Positions 35,944 through 48,588 of a stretch of 64,000 nt of DNA are shown piece by piece (position 1 is the first letter of the stretch; every line of letters starts with the position of its first letter). The stretch is from contig JAYKKT010000056.1 in assembly GCA_036023115.1 (NCBI GenBank), positions 3,474,501-3,538,500 on the forward strand, given 5' to 3'. The translations under genes were made by a program, and so were the position numbers. The DNA is from Brasenia schreberi. Lineage: Eukaryota > Streptophyta > Magnoliopsida > Nymphaeales > Cabombaceae. The notes beneath the pieces were generated by a model, which saw only the letters and a program-made list of their open reading frames with translations, ran no database searches and was not told where the DNA came from.

Positions 35944-38900
35944 TTAGAATGGGCTAATTTCATGAGCCAATTTCAACATGAATTCTGGGACAAGCCGACG
36001 GCTGAGAGGTGCTACTGCATCGTTAGCCTGTGCTGCTGTATCATCTGCATGAATCACAGCAAGAATGTCACCGAGAAGATCATCTCTTCCTCCTCTCATA
36101 GGGTCCTGCACAGTTATTAACCTCATAAAGCAAAAGGAATACCGTGGATAATCTTATTTAGTCTTAATATGTGCAACTCGAAGGAAATGGGAGGCCAATC
36201 TACAATCAGGCAAAATTGCTAGACTAGGTGGGCACTTAACAGAGTTCATTTACCTTAGTTGGATTGAAACGTGTGAATGTTATAATTCAAGACAATCTTT
36301 TGGGTCATTATGGGATTTGCATAAAAATATTACCCACATAAAACCTGGCTGTTTATGCCAACCAATTCAAGTACTGCAAGAGAAAGTTCTGCACTAATTT
36401 CCTATATTGAAAAACATAACAGTACGAAAGTAGGTGTCAAATTTCCAGGCACCACCTACTATATGTCGATTCCATTTTGCCATGCAGCAGTTTGATAAAT
36501 TCAGGTGCACATAAGATATTTACATCTTAAAGTGACCCACGAAAGCCTGCAAGATTAAATTGGCAGCAAAAGAGAATATATAGATATAGATATAGAATAT
36601 AGAGACAGATATAGAGACAGACAGACAGACAGAGAGAGCAGAGCCACCTGAATTAGACTCTGTGCAGAACCACCTGGATTTCCTGTCATATAGATTAACT
36701 TTTTTGATATCCCATGACAAGTAAAAAATCACCAAAACTCATGATGCAGTCAAAGTATGTCAGTATATATACAAACCTCATGTTGCTTTTCACTCTCACT
36801 AGAAAAAGGTTCTGACCTACAAAAGGCCCATTTGAACATGCATATGAATTTTAGCTGAGATTATCATTCCGGAATGCCCTCTGTGGAGCTTGCATATGAA
36901 TTTAAGATGCCATATGTTGGCTTAATATAATCATGATACAGACAATATGTGATCTTCTGGTAGAAAGAGAAATCACATTCTCTGAAATCCTTTTTCAGCA
37001 TAATTCTCAGAAACCTTTGGAAACTATACTTGACCTTTGTGTTGCTCCTTCCTGTTCCATTAAAACACCTATAGGATTGATCTGGACGCACTAGTTCAGT
37101 AAGCCCTATGATATACTTCAATTGGAACCAGCACCAATGTTATAAGCATATACATGGCAACCACTTCCGTAATTTCCTTAATGCATTTTAACACTGTTAA
37201 TTTGTACAGGGAGACACTCCACAACTTGGTAATTTCTGTCATAAAGGTTTTGAGTCCTTGATCTCTCTTCTACAGGGGGACACTCCATTCCTTGGAAATA
37301 GCCATCTCTCTACTTGGTGGTCCTGTTCTAAACTCACTTTTACTAGTTTTCCAAACCCTCCTCCAACTTTATTTTCACAGCCCGGAATCAATAATCTTCT
37401 TCTCTCCGCCATTCCTCACACTAACGCCGAGGTTTTATGAGCAGTAGAAATCCAAATCCCCCTTCAAAGGAAACACAAAATTTGTTTCAAACTTATCTAC
37501 TTAAAATAGACAACAAACAACTGCAGTAGGAGTCATTCGAACAAGTTTCCATTTACGATAAGATTTCACGGATAGGTATTGGTCTAGTTTCAATCTTGAC
37601 CACAATTTTATATACAAGTATCATTCAAGAATTGGTCGCCTACATCTTGAGTTATCCTTTCAGAAGAAAGAAAGAAAAGGAGAGTAGCACAAAAGAGAAG
37701 AAGAGATAATCTAGGGTACCATTGTCATTAGCCCTTCTCATTCATGACATGACATAGTATGTAGAATTTGCACAAGACTCTCAGATATTCTGATATTCAA
37801 TGTTTATAACAAAGTTTAACCCATCAATAAAGTAGACAACACAAGAAGGGAAAAGAGTCTCCACTTCTGGCAAGGAGAATGCAGACTCCAGACAAAAGTT
37901 GAACATATGTTTCACGCACATAAGTTCATCAGCAATCAACTGTAGCCACTTATTTTACAGCTACAACTTTGTTAGGGAATCATTGTTGGCTCAAGACCAT
38001 ATGCCTGGTTCTTCTTCTCTAAAATAAAATGCTAAATTGCCTAACCTACCACCTAAGGTTGAACAGCCAATTTCTTATATCAATCCCAACAATGCTTGAA
38101 AAAACAGTATGGATTAACAATAAATAATAGGTACAACATGGAGAATAATAACTGAACAAAGTTTACCTGAAGGAATACGTCAGTATGTGTCTTTCCTTCA
38201 TACAGAATTAGTTCAACGGGAGATCCAGCTTCCTCGAGAGCATTGGCAAAAGATTTGCTGCATAATAAAAAACATTCAACACGAAAGTTCCTAAAACTAG
38301 ACTAGAAGTGATATACCATAAATTTCTAAAACATGACCTACATACACGTATGTGAAATCCATAATCCCAAGTCTGATAGGACCAACATGCATGTTAAAAG
38401 ACATCGATATTTTCCTTTCTACCTATAGAAACACCTAAGAATATGACTTTCGAAATAAAATGCACTTTTTGCTCTCCATCGATGTTACATCATTCTAGCA
38501 AATATGCACTTTTTGCTCTCTGTTCTTCACTATGTTCTTTACTCTTGCCCCAACACAGAACACTCTCGTAACTCGTAACATATAGTAGCAGTCCAAGAAG
38601 CATATCATGCAAAAAAGTTTGAAGCATGGATAGGTGTTATCTTACAAAAGTACATCATACTCAGGAGAACTATTGACAGAATGAATAATCTCATCAAACA
38701 TAACATCTAGAAAACCATTTTAGGCTCTCATGTTATTTCTTAATTGTTGCTTCCATCCAATTGGCATTTAATAACATTTCCCCGAATGCTAGCTTATATA
38801 GAACGATAAATGCTCAACAATATCAATTTCTCATTCCAAAAGTAAACCAAAAAAAGATTCTCATGGCAGTACTTTAAGATAAAATCCCAAAATGCAATCA

Positions 38901-41574
38901 GCAAGTTTAAAATATGAGAAAATATTTATGCTTGACGTTGCATTTCAAGATCAATACCTAGCATCTGATGGTATCGAGTAATCTGCAGTCCCATGGAAAA
39001 GAATGAATGGAGGGAGGAGAGAAACTGCAGATCTATTATTTGGATCACGGACAATTCTTTCAGGAGAGAAGCTCTGCAATGAATTTTCTCCTTCCATTAT
39101 ACTGCAATTTAGCACAAAATTAGCTAACCAGAACAGCAGTAGAGTTGCAAGGAAATTCATGCAAAGTAAAGCAATAGAATGGAACATAATATACCTTAGA
39201 AATATGGAGCGATATAGACCTCGATTATGGAAGTGATCAACCAAGTTCAAAATGTCATACCTATCAATTCACAACGTAGTTATGGAAAACAGAAAAAGGA
39301 AAAGGCAAACTCTATGTCAGAAATATTTACTAAAAGCAGTTTCATCCCAAAAGTTGGTAACTCAGCTATAGGTTGATATATGCTACACAAACAATGAAGG
39401 TAAAAGTAACACATAAAACAGTGGCAAGTTTAACTGAAATACTGCAATTATAGAAGTCCAGTCATTTGATCAATGAGCTCCATAAAAAACATATAGAAAC
39501 CAGACTAGACCACTAAATGAGTGTCCTTCCATTATCCACAAGGATCCACAGCACTGAGTTGGTTCTTTGCACAGTTTGAAAAATGCTTATGCATAGCTTG
39601 GTCAGTTGATGGCCTGCAATTTTATCCCAACTTAGCTCGTTCAAGAAACATGGCCAGTATTAAAATATAAGTTGACCAGTCAAGGGTCATACTTGTTTCT
39701 GTTATACTGTATGATGGTTGAAAACAGCTCTTATTAAGGGTACGTTTTTAATCACCTTTTACTTGTTGCTACATCAAGAAATAGTGTTAGGTAACAAATG
39801 GAAATTATATATTGGATTCACCTGTAAACTGACAAACATGCAGTTCAGCCGCCATGCCTTTGTTCCATTTTGGAACCATGATATCTATGAGTGTTGGTAC
39901 TTAGTAGAAAATCTGGAAGAGGGTTATTTAACATTACCACCAAACAAACTATGTTTCTCTTTATGTACGTCATCTCCAGAAGAAGAAAAGCTACCATGGG
40001 CTGTTCTGTTGAGCACAGACTTTATTATTGTCAACATATGGTGGTTGAGTTACAGCTTTCATCTTACTTTAGAGAATCTTGGGGTTCATGCGGATGTACT
40101 TTAAAACAAGTACAAAGGGGCATGCATGTACGGCACATGTTCATGAACAATGAATATGTATCCTATTATACCCACACCCACCCATATACATAAAATGTGC
40201 ATGCATGCATTGGTGTGGGTAAGTGGTGGTCGTGCATTGATGTGGGTAGGTGGTGGTCAGGATGGGTGTTATTATGGATGTGTAATGCCCTCACAAAGGC
40301 GGTATCACCTGTGGGCATTCATTGCACAGGAACATGTGGCTTGTACGTGCATGGTGTCTCTCTTTCTGCATCAAAGTAAAAGACCTACCCTCCAGAAAGG
40401 CCAAAATAAGCTTTGATTTGTGAGAGACTCCATGCAGGACGCTCAGATTCCCCAAATTCCTTCATTGCCTGATGAAGAAGAGCACATGCAGCAATATGTG
40501 CACCAGCAGATTGACCCATCACGTAAACTCTAGACAGTAATGAATAAGAAGCAGAACAAATGGTCATTTTTGGTTATTTTACTGCTTACTTATACAGTAC
40601 ACTCACATTATGAACATGGATAATACATTTACCGGTTGGGATCACCACCATATGCAGCAATGTTATTGCACACGAATGAGATTCCTTGAGAAGCATCTTT
40701 GACCATGTCACTAATAGTTCCTTGAGGGAAGTTCCTGTGGTAAAACACCGGTGCGTTTATTCAGAATTAGGAATATACAAACAGGAAAATGCCATCCTGC
40801 CAAGACGGGAACAGTTGGAGAAAATGCAAACCTATAGTCAATACATGCTACTATGACATCTCTTTCTGATAACTGTTGCCCCAAAAGAGCACCCCAGGCC
40901 TTGTACCTGCACAAAGAAAGCCCTAGAAGTATATTTAATTTAACAATAAACATATATATATGTAGAGAGAGGGGGGTTCTCAGTTCAAAGAATTGAACAG
41001 CATCAGGTCAGATGGTTTAGCACCTAAACTGTACTAACTTATGCATTGGATAACTCAACAGTCGTAACTTGTAAGCAAGGTCTTACCCTATGATCCAGGC
41101 TCCGCCAGTTATAAATGCCACAACAGGCTTTGGCTCATCAAGAGTCAAAGGCAAATATAAATCTAACCTGCAAAGTCATTCACAATTGGAGTAAAAAATG
41201 GAATTCAAAATAGTCCACATTGAAATGAACCTATGTAAGCATTATTCTGCCTATCTGGAGAAAGAAATCCTTTAATTAGCACACCTGTTTCTTGGTTCAT
41301 CTCCATAAACTACACTTCTATGGATTTGCCTTGAGAAAAAATAGAAATATCCAACTGCAACGAACTAGTTTCAGTTACTGTTTTTATGAAATTCAGGTCC
41401 TGTCCATAGACCCGCACACACAAACAAAAAAAACAGTATAGCTCGACAAGACACCAATTTCATATAAAAGTTCATATATCTGGAAACAACCACGTACCCT
41501 GCAAAAAGCCTGGCATAAGTAGCACAGCATAAAAACTAAGCGCAAGGAACTTCACAATCCACTTGTAGCCTATC
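35944..41574 (-). CDS. ICMEL: Isoprenylcysteine alpha-carbonyl methylesterase (ICME/ICMEL), 5' end missing
   Basis: Ten exons, 5' to 3': 41574-41498, 41354-41285, 41167-41087, 40906-40832, 40734-40633, 40529-40389, 39260-39195, 39101-38958, 38257-38167 and 36105-35944. All are GT-AG with matching phases, giving about 336 residues. It is an alpha/beta hydrolase of the carboxylesterase/lipase type: oxyanion TGGAWIIG, nucleophile elbow GQSAGAH, Asp in HGTADYSIP and His in GKTHTD; the end is [10 protein letters not shown]. The first exon seen ([23 protein letters not shown]) is the hydrophobic membrane anchor. ICME removes the methyl group from farnesylated, carboxy-methylated C-termini at the ER/Golgi and acts on abscisic acid signalling in Arabidopsis. 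The first ~80-100 N-terminal residues of the family are absent from the window. The next 22 kb upstream is a transposon nest, so the gene either has a huge first intron or is truncated. No stop or frame break was seen in the visible exons. Confidence 0.85.
36106..38166 (-). other. Large last intron of the ICMEL gene
   Basis: About 2.06 kb between the ninth and tenth visible exons. It contains an AGATAT/GACA microsatellite (about 36575-36640) and a short direct repeat GGG(A/G)GACACTCCA...CTTGG near 37210 and 37275. No transposon protein was recognised in it. Confidence 0.6.
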
Positions 41575-41898
41575 CTGCACAATGTTAATTTGATTAGAAA
41601 GAGAGATGGTCATGATGTTTTACCAAGATGGCGACAGTATTAGATCAAAAAGAGAAAAAGCAGAAGAATACGCATGAAACCACAAACATTTAATGGTTAA
41701 ATAGGACAGAGAGCAAAATGATAAAAAAAAAGGAAAAGAAAAGCATAAATTGAACAATGAACCAACTACACATGATTTTTATTATGAAGAGATGTTCAAT
41801 AGTTGTTATACATGATATTTGCATCACATCCACTAGCTGGAAGTCATCCAAAATATGGTAGTTAATAATCTCAACAAAAAAAAAAAATTTAGTCAATA

Positions 41899-41975
41899 CA
41901 ACAACAACTAAGCCTTTTCGCATACTAGATGGGGTCGGCTACATACATTATTTGTTTCCACAGAGACCTATCATA
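41899..41975 (-). mobile_element. RTE LINE 3' tip (LINE 4)
   Basis: About 77 bp matching the 3' end of the other RTE copies: CAACAACAACTAAGCCTTTT then GATGGGGTCGGCTACAT and TTTGTTTCCACAGAG. It lies just upstream of the first ICMEL exon seen. Flanking duplication is not clear. Confidence 0.7.
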
Positions 41976-42454
41976 ATTTTTAGAATCCATGGTAAATAAG
42001 TCACTTACATGATCTCTTACATGGGCGGAGTTTAAATTTTCAAGTCACTAAAGCTGCAAAATTTCCATAAATTGTAATGTATAGAAATCATTAGTAGTTA
42101 AATAAATCATCCAACTCACAAGTATGTAACATATAAAAAAATTCATAAACCAAATAATAGTTGGATGTTGTGATTGATATCCCAAAATTTTCCCATATTA
42201 TGGATGTAGCTACTAAGTTCCAAGTGGATGTTAAACTTCATATTATCATGATTAAGACCAATTGTGCTCAATATGCCCCTCTTCACCTCCTCATAAGAGG
42301 GAATCTCATGGCCGGAAAGATACTATGTCACTACATCATGATGCATCTATTGTCTACTACCTCCCAAATCAGCTTAAAACTTTCTTTTCCTTATCAAAGT
42401 TTGTTTCTAATTGTTATTTTTGTCCTATCCATTATATGTATGAGGCATGGCTGA

Positions 42455-43699
42455 CAGTGTTATCTGTATCTCACCGTATCACGTATCATATGTATTGCAT
42501 AACATAAGTTATCGTGTCATATCGCATAATACGGCACATATCGCTTTTATCATACGATACGGGCGATAAACCCATGGACCATTTTAAAGGGTCCCTAGCC
42601 GAATAGAAACCCGTAGTTTTGCGGGTTTCTAGTTCTGTTAGCTTCCCTTCGCGTGTGTTCAGAGCTTCTCAATGCATTCTCCTAAGTCCTTGGTGTTAAA
42701 AGCTCGAAAGAAAGTGCTCTATGGCATCCGTAGAAGCTCTTAACTTGGATTCTGGTATACCTTTTATATTTTTTTAAGATTTTTTCTTTGTATTCGTTAT
42801 TTTTGGTGTTATTTGCATTTTTTTTAATGACAAAATATGACGTTACGAAGTGCGTGGATATGATTTTTATTGCATTCGTGAAGTGGGAGACATTCTATTT
42901 GAGTGTTATGTGAAGATTGGAGATTTATGAATTGCTTTTATTTTAAAGTTTTTTATTAAATTGAAGTTCTCAATTGAGATGGTAGGAAGGGGTGTTAGAG
43001 ACTCCCATTCTCGGTATGTTGATCTGGCATGGTAGTGGGATACAGTAGTTGAGGGTTCCAGATTGAAGATCAAATGTTTGTTTTGTGAGAAGGTGGTTAG
43101 TGGTGGAATTTCACGATTGAAACACCACCTATCAGGGACTAGCAAAGAAGTTCTCCTTATATGGGCAGAGTTAGAAGTTTGTCATAAGCCATTAAATGGC
43201 AATATCTTCAGATGATTAAGAACATACATGAGAGGAGACAACAGAAGGATGATTTAGGGATGTTTGAGGAATACGATGATAATGATGTTATTGGATTCAC
43301 TGATAGTATTCCTTCAGATGATAGAATAGAGGTTGCTAGTAGTAGTTCTCGACCATCAATAAGGGAAAAAAGGGTTGTTGAAGATTTTACAAGTAAAAGT
43401 GATAGAAGAGGAAGGAGTAGAGGAAGAGTTTCTTCTAGCATACATTTATTTTTTCCTCGTACCACTAGACATGGTGCTCAACCTCGAATTTGTGCTGTTA
43501 TGGCTTTAGAACAACCAGGTTTTATGATACATGCATTCTTTTTAATGCAGCAAACAGTTTTCATTTTCAAGAAATGATTCATGAAATTGCTAATATTGGT
43601 CTACGATACAAGATGCCCTCTTATCAAAAGTTAAGAGGAAAGTTATTAGATAAGACTGTCCCTATGCAAGAATATTGTTCGACTTTGAGAGAGTCATGG
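42455..43699 (+). mobile_element. Decayed hAT copy, 5' part only (hAT 3)
   Basis: It starts CAGTGTTATCTGTATC, matching the 5' terminus of the intact hAT at 59804, with decayed subterminal CGTATCA/CGATACG motifs to about 42570 and the same leader. The coding remnant starts ATGGTAGGAAGGGG (42979) with a BED-finger region (LKIKCLFCEKVVSGG, LKHHL). It carries stops and frame changes, and the homology ends at 43699 within exon 1 at GACTTTGAGAGAGTCATGG, where copia A begins. The rest of this hAT was not found. Confidence 0.88.
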
Positions 43700-43982
43700 T
43701 GTTGGAAACAGAGTCTTTTATGGTCATGCATTGTATTAGATCTAAATGGATCAGGATCTTATACATTTAGATTAGATAGGGTTTGTTCTTAAGTAAGGGT
43801 AGTTAGGTCATTTAAGTTAGAACAGGTTATATAAAGTCTAGGGTTGTAATTAGGTTTTAACGGGTGATTAATAAGAGAAGAGGGAGGCGGCAGCCATAGA
43901 GGGGCCGACCTACACCTCAAGTTTCATTTCTGATTTTATGTGATTTATTCTTTATTCACATCAGTTCACGCATGATTCATCA
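43700..43982 (+). repeat. 5' LTR of copia A
   Basis: 283 bp from TGTTGGAAACAGAG to GATTCATCA, ending directly before the primer-binding site. No second copy occurs in the window. Confidence 0.8.
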
Positions 43983-43995
43983 TGGTATCAGAGCC
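43983..43995 (+). other. Primer-binding site of copia A
   Basis: TGGTATCAGAGCC, a perfect match to the usual plant copia site complementary to initiator-Met tRNA, immediately after the LTR. Confidence 0.9.
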
Positions 43996-44360
43996 TAATC
44001 GCGAAGATTTTGGAGCAATGTTGCTTGAAAACAAGGTATTTGTCATTAAAAGTCGCAAATCTGGTATTTTCCTTTGAAACTTCTCGGCAGAGTTTCCCAC
44101 CTGTTAGCAACTCAAAGAAGTAACAGATCGTGAAATCTCTATATGGGTATGGTGATCTAGACGGAATCTCAAGAAGCTAGTGACTTTGATGATTATTGCT
44201 GGATATATTTTGGTGACCATCGTTGAATATATCAGTTGGGAATTTCAGAAGTTTGTTTTTTATTCATCTCGGTTGGTATCATTTGAGAAATTCAGATTGG
44301 GAATTTCAATTTTTTGTGGACTGCATGTATAGTTTTTTTTTCGGTGAACTGAATGTACAG

Positions 44361-44434
44361 AATTTCAGATTGAATGTGTTGTATTTCAGTTGATTGAAAT
44401 TTCAGATTGAATGTGTTGTATTTCGGCTTATTGA
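44361..44434. repeat. Two-copy 37-bp tandem repeat in copia A leader
   Basis: AATTTCAGATTGAATGTGTT starts both copies (44361 and 44398). They differ at about two bases. Confidence 0.85.
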
Positions 44435-44508
44435 AATTTTTTGGATATTATTGAATTTCAATTGAAATATCAAAGTATATTTGATAGAAGTCAGTTTTTC
44501 TACAAACA

Positions 44509-45453
44509 ATGGAAAGATCAAAGATTGGAGATGAAAATCAACACCTTTTTCCAGACAAAGGAGAGGTGTTTCAAATCACAAATCTGAAGTTAGATGGAAA
44601 GAATTACCTTCAGTGGGCTCGATCAATAGAATTAGCCATAATGGCAAGGGGGCGATGGGATTATTTGACAGGTGACATTCCTCAACCCTCAATTACTGAT
44701 CATCTTTATTCGCGATGGCAGAAAGAGAATGCATTAGTTAGTGCATGGCTGATTCAATCAATGATACCTTCAATTGGCAGCACATTTATGTTCTTAGAAA
44801 CTGCTAAAGATATTTGGCTCGCAGTTCAAGATGCTTATCCATAAAGGAAGAATATTGCCAAGAAATAGGATCTTATTAAGAAGATTAAGAAATGCAGGCA
44901 GGGAGCAAGATCAGTAAGTGAATATTATGCTGAACTCAGAGGCTTATGGGAAGAGTTACAATTCTATTCTAAGACAAAATGTCAGAGTTGCATAAAGGAA
45001 CGCAATGAAGAGTTTGAAGAACGTAAAGTTTTTGATCTTTTATGGGGTATCTCTTCAGAATATGACACAGTTAAGAATAATATGCCAAGCCGAGAAGAGC
45101 TTCCCACCTTGAGTACAATCTATTCTCTTCTACTTCGGGAAGAAGACAGAAAACAGTTAGAAAGAGAAACCAAGATTTGTTCCGATAATACAACCTTTGT
45201 GGAAAGACATACTTATACTCCTCCATTTACTCGTGGGAGAGAAGGTTACCACGGACGTGGCAGGGGTAGATCCTCGCTTACTCCTGAAGAGAAGAACAAA
45301 TTAACTTGCTCTCATTGTGGAAAGTCGAGACATACTAAAGATACATGCTGAGAATTAGTGGGCAGACCTACTTATTTTTAGAATAGATCCAACAAGGCCT
45401 ACTTCAGTAGTGATCAAAGTGATAACCAAAATATTGACAACAATGCTACTTCT
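44509..45453 (+). pseudogene. Copia A gag, first part
   Basis: It begins MERSKIGDENQH and continues with LKLDGKNYLQWARSIELAI (44585-44640), the family's gag core. A stop at 44842 (after DAYP) and another at 44866 interrupt it. The later part (SEYYAELRGLWEEL, 45082-45351) ends in a complete zinc knuckle CSHCGKSRHTKDTC followed by a stop. It is broken at 45453 by copia B. Its closest relative here is the gag of copia B, so a related element invaded it. Confidence 0.85.
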
Positions 45454-45746
45454 TGTTATCATGAAAAATATTTATTAATCCAATGGAAACTACTTACAAA
45501 ATACCGCAGATTGGAGGCATTCCTCCAATCTGCCCAAGAACTGAAAGTCGGCCCTCTTGTGCTGCCGCCCTGCACTTTTTCCTTTTTACCTAACTAAACC
45601 CTAATCACCTATTAATACCCTATCTAACTTAATTTCTTAATCTACCCCTAATAAGTATTAACTATTTCTAAGATGGCATAGGACTCAAAATGACATGAAT
45701 ATGGATCTACACGACCCACACTTTTATTATACAGCTTTCCTTAACA
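45454..45746 (-). repeat. 3' LTR of copia B
   Basis: 293 bp; on the minus strand it starts TGTTAAGGAAAG. It contains an inverted repeat GATTGGAGG/CCTCCAATC (45509-45517 and 45522-45530). Confidence 0.92.
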
Positions 45747-45763
45747 CTCTCCCTCAAGTTGGG
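45747..45763 (-). other. Polypurine tract of copia B
   Basis: Minus strand CCCAACTTGAGGGAGAG directly precedes the 3' LTR. Confidence 0.75.
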
Positions 45764-48588
45764 TGGAAAATGTTAATGACACCCAACTTGAATAATGTCT
45801 CCTTTAATTGTCTGCTGGTAGTAGCTTTAGTTAAGAAATCAGCCCTTTGTTTGATAGACTGAACAAATTCCAGCTTGAATTCTTGATTAGATATCTTCTC
45901 TCTGATGAAGTGGCAGTCAATTTCTATATGTTTGGTCCTTTCATGATATACTGGATTTGATGTCATCTGAATTGTTGCACTGCTATCACAATATAGTGGT
46001 ATATGATGGTTAAGTAAATAACCCAATTCGCTAATCAATGAAGATATCCATTTTCCTTCACACATAGCTTGTGCTATAGCTCTGTATTCAGCTTCTGCTG
46101 TAGATCTCGCAACCACTGTCTATTTTTTACTCTTCAAAGATATAATATTACCACCAAGTAAAGTAACATAACTTGTAGTTGACTTCCTGTCATCATAAGA
46201 ACCAGCCCAGTCCGCATCAGAATAAAGTTCAATGTCCAAATTTGAAAATTTTGAATAGAGTAAACTCATTCCCGAAGTTGATTTAAGATACCGAAGAATT
46301 CTATATACTGCATCCATATGATTTTTAGTTGGTGAGTGCATATATATGCTCACAATCCCAACTGCATACGTAATGTCTGGCCGAGTAATAGTCAAATATA
46401 TAAGCTTGCCAACTAGCTTCTGATATTTGTGAATATCTTTGAACTCTTCACTGTCACCATTAAAGAATTTCTGGTTTACCTCCACAGGAATATCGCTAAG
46501 TTTACACTAAGCATTTGAGTTTCTTCAAGGAGATCCATTAGATATTTTCGTTGAGTTAAGAAGATACCTTTGATAGAATAGAGTACTTCTATGCCCAAGA
46601 AATAGTGGAGCCTACCCAAATCCTTAATATCAAATAATCTATGAAGATTCATTTTTTAACTTTGATATTTCTTCAAGGTCCTGTAACAATAATGTCATCA
46701 ACATATACAGAAAAAATAGATATTTTTGTCCCTCTCTTAAAGAATATTGTATGATCATTGAGACTTTTTCTGTATCTCAGACTGCACAATGCTTTGCTGA
46801 ATTTATCAAACCAAGCTCTTGAAGACTGTTTCAACCCATATATTGCTTTATTGAGTTTACGCACCCTATTAGAAGATGACAAATTTCTGATCATTCCTGG
46901 AGGTAGTTCCATGTACACTTCTTCATTTAAACCTCCCTATAAGAAAGCATTTTTAACATCCAATTGCCATAGATCCCATCCCAAGTTTGCTACCATACTG
47001 AGAAGTATTCTGATTTATATAAGTTTAGCCACGGGTGTAAATGTTTCTGTATAATCAATGTCATATGACTGACTGTATCCTTTAGCAACCAATCTGGCTT
47101 TATATCTTTCTATTGTTCCATCTGCCTTATATTTAATAGTAAACACCTACTTGCATCCTATAATATTCCTATCATAAGGCAATTGTGTGATGGTCCATGT
47201 ATTGTTTTTTACCAGTGCATTCAATTCTTCTTCAATTGCAGCTTTCCATAAGGGACACTTGATTGCGTCTTTAAACTTCGAAGGAATCTTATGTTTTTCA
47301 GCATTCATAATGAAGTTTTGATAACTCTGAGAAGTGTTGGCATATGAAACATAATTAGAAATTGGATATCTTGCACATGAACACTTACCTTTGCGAACAG
47401 CAATAGGAATCTCAAGGTCACTGTCCAGTTGCACTTGAGGATCTGATTCAGGGGAAATCTCTTTAGCACATAGTTCTTCTTGAGAATACACAATCTTCCG
47501 CTGGCCTTTCTTGTACGTCAGAATCTCTTTTGAGTGTTGTGTTTTCTCACTCTGATGATCAACCGTTTCATTATACTCCCCCTCACAAGGATCTATTGGA
47601 AGGACAAAAGATGGAGTTGTAGTGGACTCCGTGGGAGGAGAGTAATAAGGAGTAAGTTCAAAGAAAGTGACATCCATGGAAACATATAGTTTTTTAAGCA
47701 GTGGGTCATAGCATTTTTATCTCTTTTGAGAGGTTGAATAGCCAAGAAAAATACACTTATTAGACTTGGCATCAAGTTTATCACGATGGGGAAGATGGAT
47801 ATGTACAAAATAGGTACACCCAAAGATACGAGGAACTAGATGAAATGGTTTTGATGTTTTATCAAGACTATGAATAGGACTCTCCCCCTGAATGGTATTA
47901 CTAGGCATTCTATTTATAAAATACACAACAGTAAGGACAGCTTCTCCCTAATAGAATTTTGGAACATTACTTTGATGGAAAAGAGTTCTGGCTACTTCCA
48001 GAATATGACGATTCTTCCTTTCAGCAATACCATTCTGCTGAGGTGTATACGAACATATAGTCTGATGAACAATTCCATTTGCTTGTAAATAATTTTCTAA
48101 CTGAGTCCCAATATATTCTCCCCCATTATCAGACCGAAGAATTTTAACTGAAGCATTGAATTAAGTACAAATAAATTTATACATGATGGGAAAAATAGAG
48201 GAAACTTTAGACTTTGTTTTTATTAAGTAAACGATTGTAAGATGAGTACAATCATCAATGAAAGAGACAAAATACTTATAAACAAACAAGGAGCCGACTG
48301 GACTTGGACCCCATACATCAGAGTGAATAAGTTCAAAAGGTTGAGATCATCGAGAATCACTTAAAGGATAAGATACCCTTTGGTGTTTCCCAAGCTGACA
48401 GACTTCACATTCAAACTGAGATTTATTGGACTGGACTCTAAGTTAGGAATAACATATGGAATTTTTGACACTGGGAGATGACCAAGACGATAATGCCAAA
48501 GACGAGGATCTGCATCTTCAACAGGTGTTGTTGAAACGCTGTAAGAGGTTGAAGGCTGAGAATAATCTTCAAGAATGGATAATCCTTT
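45754..48588 (-). pseudogene. Copia B pol: integrase, RT, RNase H, broken
   Basis: Downstream of the gag-protease frame, separated by one in-frame TAG. Integrase lies at about 48360-47720 (SDNGGEYIG, YTPQQNGIAERKN) and the post-integrase linker at 47677-47147. RT at about 47150-46500 has KAIYGLKQSSRAWFDKFSK and SVYVDDIIVTG. RNase H lies at 46485-45754 (SDADWAGSYDDRKSTT, ARSTAEAEYRAIA, YCDSSATIQMT, KHIEIDCHFIREK). Catalytic motifs of RT and RNase H are retained, but several frame changes and stops split the frame. Confidence 0.88.

Noticed and set aside
39718..40416. Plus-strand ORFs of 88-128 codons opposite the ICMEL gene
   Set aside because: They lie in an ICMEL intron and across an exon on the opposite strand, with no family resemblance.
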